DNA of 20,408 nt, from contig QHOD01000062.1 of the NCBI GenBank assembly GCA_003218615.1, positions 1 to 20,408 on the forward strand, given 5' to 3'. Of the stretch, positions 16,496-20,408 are shown piece by piece. Source of the DNA: Verrucomicrobiota bacterium. GTDB taxonomy: Bacteria > Verrucomicrobiota > Verrucomicrobiia > Chthoniobacterales > UBA10450. The position numbers and the translations under genes are program-made. The number at the start of each line of letters is the position of its first letter. Positions within the stretch are counted from its first letter, which is position 1. The notes beneath the pieces are model-generated. The model was not told where the DNA came from and ran no database searches. It saw only the letters and a list, made by a program, of their open reading frames with translations.

Positions 16496-16909
16496 ATGAG
16501 TATGAAGACAAAATTAACAACCGTACTAGCGATAGTTTCATCGTGTGCACTCGGCAGCATGGCGCTCGCCGGAGACCCGCACACGTCAGGTACTAAGGGT
16601 CAACCAAACCAGTCCTGTGAGGATTCAATGGTGCGGCCGGGGAAAGCGTTGACGTCGCCCGGCTCTGCATTCAACGAGAACAGCCCCGCAAGCGCCCATT
16701 ATGCGAATCCTACCACCCAGGGTGGCCTCTCGTCTGGCAATTCGCACGTCGTGGCCCAATACGATGTTGCCTGTTTCCAGCAAGCAGCGAGGGTCAGCAA
16801 GCAGTCCGCCATAACGACTCAGCAATCAGTCAGAACACTCCAGCAGTCCATGGGAACGCTTCACCAGTCCGCTGGAATGGCAATGGCACACGGGGGGCGC
16901 GGACGCTAA
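16496..16909 (+). CDS. Small exported Gln/Ser-rich protein
   Basis: This protein has 137 residues if started at 16496, or 135 from the ATG at 16502. The second start gives 'MKTKLTT', matching the MKT openings and the 41-42 bp operator-to-start distance of the two preceding genes, so I favour it. A Sec signal peptide ends at 'SMALA'. The mature protein has two Cys (41 and 93, counted from 16496) that could form a disulfide, within 'QPNQSCEDSMVRPG...SPGSAFN' and 'VAQYDVACFQQ'. I recall this Cys/PGSAFN/QYDVAC pattern from small uncharacterised secreted proteins, without a known function. The tail (94-125) repeats 'QQS..TLQQS'-like units and may be helical; the C-terminus is Gly/His/Arg-rich. Copy 3 of the shared inverted repeat precedes it. 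Confidence 0.78.
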   Translation: MSMKTKLTTVLAIVSSCALGSMALAGDPHTSGTKGQPNQSCEDSMVRPGKALTSPGSAFNENSPASAHYANPTTQGGLSSGNSHVVAQYDVACFQQAARVSKQSAITTQQSVRTLQQSMGTLHQSAGMAMAHGGRGR

Positions 16910-17128
16910 GCTAAACTTCATTAGCTGGAGGACGCCGACCAGCAGACAGTACCAGTCCGGACTAGGCGATGCAGCCGCTCGTCTTCTTGCGTGCGCGGCT
17001 GCAGTCGCAGGTCTGTGGCATCCGCCAGCGCGCAAGCGATCTGCTACACGTCTGGCGCGCAACCGTTTTTCTTCTTTCGCTCAAACGATTTCCGACGAAG
17101 TATCCTGTGTTCCGTACCATCACTCGAA
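16910..17128 (+). other. Intergenic region before the SRPBCC gene
   Basis: This 219 bp stretch has no gene I can support and no copy of the shared inverted repeat. It presumably holds the promoter of the SRPBCC-ketosynthase pair, but no clear promoter hexamers were found. Confidence 0.4.
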
Positions 17129-17584
17129 ATGCGCAAGATCAACTCAATCATTATGTACGCTCCAAAGGTGTCGATCTTCGAAACAGCTGCGAACCTTGAG
17201 CTTTGGCCGACGATTTTACCGCATTATCGCTACATCCGTTATCTGGAGCGCAGCCCGGATCGCAATGTGGTCGTGATGGCGGCCACGCGTTCTGGCATTC
17301 CGATTTCCTGGATCTCCGAGCAAATCATCGATCGGGACCGCTGTGAAATCCGCTTTCATCATTTGAAAGCGTTCACAAAAGGAATGCGCGTAGTTTGGAC
17401 ATTTCAGGATGCATCGGCTGGAGTCCTGGTCGAGATTAAACATGATTTGGCATTTCGTGTGAATGTCCTGGCGCCAATCGCCGACAAAATCATCGGCGAT
17501 TTTTTCATTCATAACATTGCCAATAAAACTTTGCGCTGTATGAAGGCATACGTGGAAGCGCGGGAAAACAAGGTCGCCGCATGA
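17129..17584 (+). CDS. SRPBCC-fold (polyketide cyclase/START-like) protein
   Basis: This 151-residue protein starts 'MRKINSIIMYAPKVSIFETA', a typical START/SRPBCC opening in which an early strand precedes a helix. It continues with 'LELWPTILPHYRYIRYLER', strands such as 'NVVVMAAT' and 'CEIRFHHLKA', and a long C-terminal helix. The fold forms a deep pocket for hydrophobic ligands; members include aromatic polyketide cyclases, coenzyme Q-binding proteins and lipid carriers. Upstream in-frame starts are possible (the frame opens at 16991), but the extra residues look non-coding. The stop overlaps the ketosynthase start (ATGA at 17581), so the two are translationally coupled. Together they suggest handling of an acyl or polyketide-like chain. 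Confidence 0.82.
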   Translation: MRKINSIIMYAPKVSIFETAANLELWPTILPHYRYIRYLERSPDRNVVVMAATRSGIPISWISEQIIDRDRCEIRFHHLKAFTKGMRVVWTFQDASAGVLVEIKHDLAFRVNVLAPIADKIIGDFFIHNIANKTLRCMKAYVEARENKVAA

Positions 17585-18825
17585 GCCGAAGGCGCGCCGT
17601 TATCACGGGAATTGGTCCCATCACCTCCATTGGCAAAGGTGTGGAAGGTCTCTGGAACGGTATCCTGGCTGGAAAAGCCGGTATCAACCGAATATCCAAT
17701 TTCGATGCGAGTCCCTTCCGGGTCTGCTGCGCTGGCGAAATTCGCGATTGGAACCCGGAGGAATTCTTTCCGACGCACCGGTTGAAACGGCTCGATCGAT
17801 ATGCGCAGTTCGCCGTCGCGTCGGCGAAGCTCGCTCTCGACGACGCAGGCTTGGAATATTCGCGCGAACATCCGCAAGATCGCATCGGTGTCAGTTTTGG
17901 CACCGCGCTTGGAGGCGTTTGCAAGGCCGAAGAGCAATACATTCGGTTCTTGAAGAAGGGGGCTCGCGGAGTTCAACCCACGCTTGCCGTCCAGGTTTTT
18001 GGCGGTTCAGCCCATTCGAACATCGCGATTGACTTCGGTTTTCGTGGCGTCGGCACAACGAATTCAAACAGTTGCGCCAGCGGTACGGTATCAGTGGGCG
18101 AGGCGCTTCGCTATATTCGCGATGATCTTGCTGATGTGATCGTCGCCGGAGGCGCAGAAGCACCGCTCACGGCTATCACGATAGGCGCATTCGACATTAT
18201 CAAAACGATGAGCCGATGCGACGATCCGAACTTTGCCTCGAGGCCGTTCGACCGTTTGCGCGACGGATTTGTCATGGGCGAAGGCGCGGCCTCGCTTATC
18301 GTGGAGGAGTTGGAACATGCGCGCGGCCGCGGCGCACGCATCTACGCCGAAGTGCTCGGCTACAGCTTGAACAACGACGCATTTCACATGACCGCGCCCT
18401 TACCAAGCGGCGATTCATGTATTCGCGCCATGCGTGAGGCATTGGCGGACGCGCAACTTGCTTCCGAACAAATCGATTACATCAACGCTCACGGCAGTTC
18501 CACTCAACTCAACGACAGCGCTGAGACGGCATCCATCAAAGAAGTCTTTGGCAGACACGCGCACCGGATTCCAGTGAGCGGCACCAAAGGCTATCATGCT
18601 CATCCGCTGGGAGCGACCGGGGCGATAGAAGCCGCGATTTGCGCGCTGGCGTTAGATCGACAATGGGTTCCACCGACGATCAACTATCAAAATCCAGATC
18701 CGGCCTGCGATCTCGACGTCGTGCCGAATCACGGTCGGGCCGCCGAATTAAATCACGTCTTGAGCAATTCGTTTGGATTCGGCGGAATTAACGCGTGCGT
18801 GGTGCTGGGTAAGGTGCGCGACTAA
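17581..18825 (+). CDS. Beta-ketoacyl-[ACP] synthase, FabF-like
   Basis: At 414 residues this has FabF length and a complete Cys-His-His catalytic set: C165 in 'NSNSCASGTVSVG', H304 in 'INAHGSSTQLND', and H341 with K336 in 'GTKGYHAHPLGATGA'. The glycine-rich end 'SFGFGGINACVVLG' is also present. It should catalyse decarboxylative Claisen condensation of an acyl chain with malonyl-ACP. Two segments depart from housekeeping FabF: 'SNSCASG' where 'TACASG' is usual, and 'KGYHAHPLGATG' where 'KSMTGHLLGAAG' is usual. With the SRPBCC partner and no neighbouring acpP, fabD or fabG, this looks like a specialised ketosynthase rather than the main fatty-acid enzyme. An acyl carrier protein would have to come from elsewhere in the genome. 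Confidence 0.92.
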   Translation: MSRRRAVITGIGPITSIGKGVEGLWNGILAGKAGINRISNFDASPFRVCCAGEIRDWNPEEFFPTHRLKRLDRYAQFAVASAKLALDDAGLEYSREHPQDRIGVSFGTALGGVCKAEEQYIRFLKKGARGVQPTLAVQVFGGSAHSNIAIDFGFRGVGTTNSNSCASGTVSVGEALRYIRDDLADVIVAGGAEAPLTAITIGAFDIIKTMSRCDDPNFASRPFDRLRDGFVMGEGAASLIVEELEHARGRGARIYAEVLGYSLNNDAFHMTAPLPSGDSCIRAMREALADAQLASEQIDYINAHGSSTQLNDSAETASIKEVFGRHAHRIPVSGTKGYHAHPLGATGAIEAAICALALDRQWVPPTINYQNPDPACDLDVVPNHGRAAELNHVLSNSFGFGGINACVVLGKVRD

Positions 18826-18834
18826 CTTTCATGC

Positions 18835-18948
18835 TGTCATCCCGAGCGAAGCGAGGGACCCCGCAATCGGAGCTTTCGCTACGCAGACTGCCTCGAAACC
18901 GAACTGACCGAATGTAGGTCTCCGCCGTCTATGCGGCTCGGGATGACA
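18835..18948. repeat. REP-like inverted repeat between convergent genes
   Basis: TGTCATCCCGAGC (18835-18847) and its exact reverse complement (18936-18948) bound a 114 bp element that nearly fills the gap between the ketosynthase and trmD. The left end continues 'gaagcgagggacc', a wording familiar from dispersed intergenic repeats in many bacterial genomes. It may act as a bidirectional terminator or be a mobile REP-like unit. Confidence 0.7.
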
Positions 18949-18958
18949 CCGTTGGGTT

Positions 18959-19657
18959 TTATGTCGATTCGTCTAGCAAATCCGGGCGATTCTCGCGCGT
19001 CCGTCGCAATGCTTGATCTTTTCGCCAAGCCGCGATCTCCGGGTGATTTCCTGAAAGCAAGATATCCGGAACTTTCCAGCCACGAAACTCTGCCGGTCTC
19101 GTGTACTGCGGTGCTTCCAGTAAGCCGCTACTGAAACTATCATCTCCAGCAGATAGTTCGTGTCCGAGGACTCCAGGCAACAAGCGCACGGTTGCATCGA
19201 CCAATATCACCGCCGCGATGGCGCCGTTCGTCAGCACATAATCGCCGATGGAAATCTCAAGATCGACAAGGTGCTCGATAACGCGGTGATCAACTCCCTC
19301 GTAGTGACCACAGATCACAATCAGATGCGATTCCTGCGAAAGTTCGGTCGCCATCTGTTGATCGAGCCGCCGTCCAGCAGGGGACATCAGAATGACCTTT
19401 GATGTTTGATGTTTGGTGTTTGGCGTTTGGTTTAGGAGATCTTCGACAGCTGCAAAAATCGGGTCCGGCTTCATCACCATCCCCTGCCCTCCGCCAAACG
19501 GCGCATCATCGACGATGTGATGTTTGTCCGTCGTCCAATCGCGCAGGTTGTGAATGCCAAGATCGACAATTCCATTTTCTTGCGCGCGCTTCATGATGCT
19601 CTCGCTCAACGGCGCGCGGCAGATTTCCGGGAACAGCGTGACGATGTCGATCTTCAT
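18959..19657 (-). CDS. trmD: tRNA (guanine-N1)-methyltransferase TrmD
   Basis: This 232-residue enzyme methylates G37 of tRNAs reading CNN and CGG-type codons, using S-adenosylmethionine; the family forms a trefoil-knot dimer. Visible motifs are 'PFGGGQGMVMKPDP' (53-66), 'ICGHYEGVDHRV' (115-126), the knot segment 'SIGDYVLTNGAIAA' (136-149, usually LTGGE) and 'DATVRLLPG' with R158. The catalytic Asp region 'GDDSFSSGLLEAPQYTRP' (171-188) and 'VPDILLSGNHPEI' follow. The loop at 76-87 (NQTPNTKHQTSK) is encoded by a heptanucleotide repeat and is atypical. The gene follows khpA by 61 bp, with a hairpin repeat in the gap and no rimM. Its ribosome site is weak. Confidence 0.96.
   Translation of the reverse strand: MKIDIVTLFPEICRAPLSESIMKRAQENGIVDLGIHNLRDWTTDKHHIVDDAPFGGGQGMVMKPDPIFAAVEDLLNQTPNTKHQTSKVILMSPAGRRLDQQMATELSQESHLIVICGHYEGVDHRVIEHLVDLEISIGDYVLTNGAIAAVILVDATVRLLPGVLGHELSAGDDSFSSGLLEAPQYTRPAEFRGWKVPDILLSGNHPEIAAWRKDQALRRTRENRPDLLDEST
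19398..19432. repeat. Five tandem heptanucleotides inside trmD
   Basis: Five 7-base units of the form TTTGRYG (TTTGATG, TTTGATG, TTTGGTG, TTTGGCG, TTTGGTT) lie in the coding region and give residues 76-87. Seven is not a multiple of three, so gain or loss of one unit would shift the frame. Confidence 0.85.
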
Positions 19658-19658
19658 T

Positions 19659-19722
19659 GTAACCCAGGCTTCCAGCCTGTGACGTCAGTCGATTTCAAGT
19701 TCAGGCAGTACGCCTGTGTTAC
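19659..19722. repeat. Compound hairpin repeat between khpA and trmD
   Basis: Two small palindromes, CAGGCTTCCAGCCTG (19665-19679) and CAGGCAGTACGCCTG (19702-19716), sit inside an outer inverted repeat, GTAACCCAGGC against GCCTGTGTTAC, with one mismatch. This 64 bp unit fills the whole gap and supplies the khpA stop codon (TAA on the minus strand). It looks like a dispersed REP-like element and may form a processed or attenuating RNA structure. Confidence 0.75.
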
Positions 19723-19949
19723 TCCAGAATCTCGAGCGTGGCGCGCTGGCCATGGCGGGCAGCCGAACTCGCCAGTAAGGCGCGAATTGCGTGAATGGTT
19801 TGACCGTTGCGGCCAATGACGCGGCCGACGTCGCTTTGCCGAAGTTGTAACCGGAACATCGTCGTTTTGCCGCTCGGAATTTCCGTGAGCATCATCTCGT
19901 CGGGATATTCGACCAATTGCCGAATGATAAACTCGAGAAATTCTCTCAT
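19719..19949 (-). CDS. khpA: KH-domain RNA-binding protein KhpA (YlqC)
   Basis: This 76-residue single KH-domain protein has the RNA-binding GxxG loop in 'GRVIGRNGQTIHAIRALL'. The start at 19949 is chosen because the family begins 'MREFLEFIIRQLVEYPDEM'-like; longer in-frame starts would add an unrelated 20 residues. KhpA homologues bind RNA, often with KhpB, and affect cell division and sRNA function in Gram-positive bacteria. The location between rpsP and trmD is conserved in many phyla and supports the call. No Shine-Dalgarno is visible. The stop codon lies inside the hairpin repeat that follows, so the final residue boundary may have been set by insertion of that repeat. Confidence 0.93.
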   Translation of the reverse strand: MREFLEFIIRQLVEYPDEMMLTEIPSGKTTMFRLQLRQSDVGRVIGRNGQTIHAIRALLASSAARHGQRATLEILE

Positions 19950-20036
19950 GACGGAAAAACTAACCACGAATCCGCCTTCGCACAATACTACGGCGCAACA
20001 GGTGAACACGAATCAAGACGAATTTCCGCCCGAATC
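19950..20036. other. Gap between khpA and the rpsP terminator
   Basis: No gene is seen. The stretch holds loose direct repeats of 'CACGAATC' type (around 19965 and 20008), resembling low-complexity intergenic repeats. A promoter for khpA should lie here because a terminator precedes it on the minus strand, but none is obvious. Confidence 0.35.
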
Positions 20037-20064
20037 AAAAAACAGGCGTTTGACACAAACGCCT
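20037..20064 (-). terminator. Rho-independent terminator after rpsP
   Basis: Read on the minus strand, AGGCGTTTG-TGT-CAAACGCCT forms a perfect nine-pair stem followed by G and six T residues. It lies 37 bp after the rpsP stop codon and should separate rpsP transcription, at least partly, from khpA-trmD. Confidence 0.88.
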
Positions 20065-20069
20065 CTACG

Positions 20070-20099
20070 CCCGTGGTGGCCGTAGACCGCCGCTACAGA
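20070..20099. repeat. Short GC-rich REP-like sequence after rpsP
   Basis: On the minus strand the sequence CTGTAGCGGCGGTCTACGG begins just after the rpsP stop codon and resembles dispersed intergenic repeats in related genomes. CTACG and CGTAG (20065-20085) can pair into a small stem next to the terminator. Confidence 0.4.
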
Positions 20100-20101
20100 T
20101 C

Positions 20102-20408
20102 TCAATCCTGGCTTGATGTCCCAGACGGAGGCGGAGCCTCTTCTTGCGTCGATTGCGAAGTCCCTCGCTCTGATTGGGACGATGAGTCACTGGATGCCTG
20201 CGCCTTTTTGGTTTTCTTGATCAAACTGCGGACGGTGTCGGACGCTTGTGCGCCTTTACTAATCCAATATTCGGCGCGATCGAGTTTCAATGCGCTGTTG
20301 TGACCAGGCTTTTTCGGATCGTACGTGCCGATTATCTCGATGAATTTTCCGTCGCGCGGGCTGCGGCTGTCGGCCACGACCACTTTGTAATACGGGCGAT
20401 TTTTTGCG
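20102..20408 (-). CDS. rpsP: 30S ribosomal protein S16 (5' end outside window)
   Basis: The frame is open to the right edge; the visible N-terminal part reads 'AKNRPYYKVVVADSRSPRDG', which matches S16 from about residue 12 onward. The GTG at 20383 is an internal Val, not the start. The S16 core ends near 'ASDTVRSLIKKT'. After this comes an extra Ser/Gln/Glu-rich tail of about 40 residues that E. coli S16 (82 residues) lacks. Such extensions occur in several phyla and are probably disordered and surface-exposed on the ribosome. The gene is first in the rpsP-khpA-trmD series on this strand and is followed by its own terminator. Confidence 0.96.
   Translation of the reverse strand, partial: AKNRPYYKVVVADSRSPRDGKFIEIIGTYDPKKPGHNSALKLDRAEYWISKGAQASDTVRSLIKKTKKAQASSDSSSQSERGTSQSTQEEAPPPSGTSSQD

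Noticed and set aside
16991..17128. N-terminal extension of the SRPBCC protein
   Set aside because: The extra residues are Ser/Phe/Arg-rich with no fold pattern; the family opening begins at 17129.
20102..20383. S16 starting at the GTG at 20383
   Set aside because: Codons upstream continue the S16 sequence (AKNRPYYK) to the window edge, so this GTG is an internal valine.

Overview
The window looks like a chromosomal segment of a soil or freshwater member of the Verrucomicrobiota, probably near Chthoniobacterales. This is inferred from the gene mix and style: secreted repeat proteins, Tat-exported ferritin-like proteins, long low-complexity ribosomal tails, many short intergenic hairpin repeats and roughly 55% GC. 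No rRNA or other taxonomic marker was compared, so the assignment is provisional. There are no tRNA or rRNA genes, CRISPR arrays, or recognisable insertion sequences or prophage genes.

Layout. (1) 1-2407, plus strand: the end of a secreted protein with three tandem Ig-like repeats, then an exported parallel beta-helix protein. (2) 2486-5059, minus strand: the disaggregase ClpB. (3) 5178-9038, plus strand: a run of housekeeping-type genes. These are an MFS exporter broken by an internal deletion and frameshift, a TIM-barrel isomerase/epimerase-like protein, a UPF0104/YbhN-type membrane protein and a RibD_C reductase. A small zinc-ribbon-like DUF1272 protein converges on the end of this run. 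(4) 9295-13656, plus strand: a compact operon of cupredoxin-like periplasmic protein, sensor histidine kinase, outer-membrane barrel and OmpR-type response regulator. Its first three genes overlap by 4 bp at ATGA junctions.

(5) 13657-16909, plus strand: the most unusual region. Three consecutive, unrelated, exported proteins (Tat ferritin-like, Sec kelch propeller, small Sec-exported Gln-rich protein) each have the same inverted repeat, AARGTAAC-N6-GTYACYTT, ending 41-42 bp upstream of a start codon followed by Lys-Thr (MKT). A second conserved block sits just before the ATG. This looks like a local regulon under one dimeric regulator. The kelch gene carries an apparent one-base insertion that splits the signal peptide from the propeller.

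(6) 17129-18825, plus strand: a translationally coupled SRPBCC (cyclase/lipid-binding fold) and beta-ketoacyl synthase pair. (7) 18835-20408, mostly minus strand: a REP-like hairpin, then the ribosome/tRNA-modification cluster rpsP (cut by the window end), khpA and trmD. The rimM gene usually found near these genes is missing. A hairpin repeat fills the khpA-trmD gap, a rho-independent terminator follows rpsP, and a heptanucleotide array lies inside trmD.

Two disrupted genes in 20 kb could mean real gene decay or consensus errors in a metagenome assembly. The sequence alone cannot separate the two.
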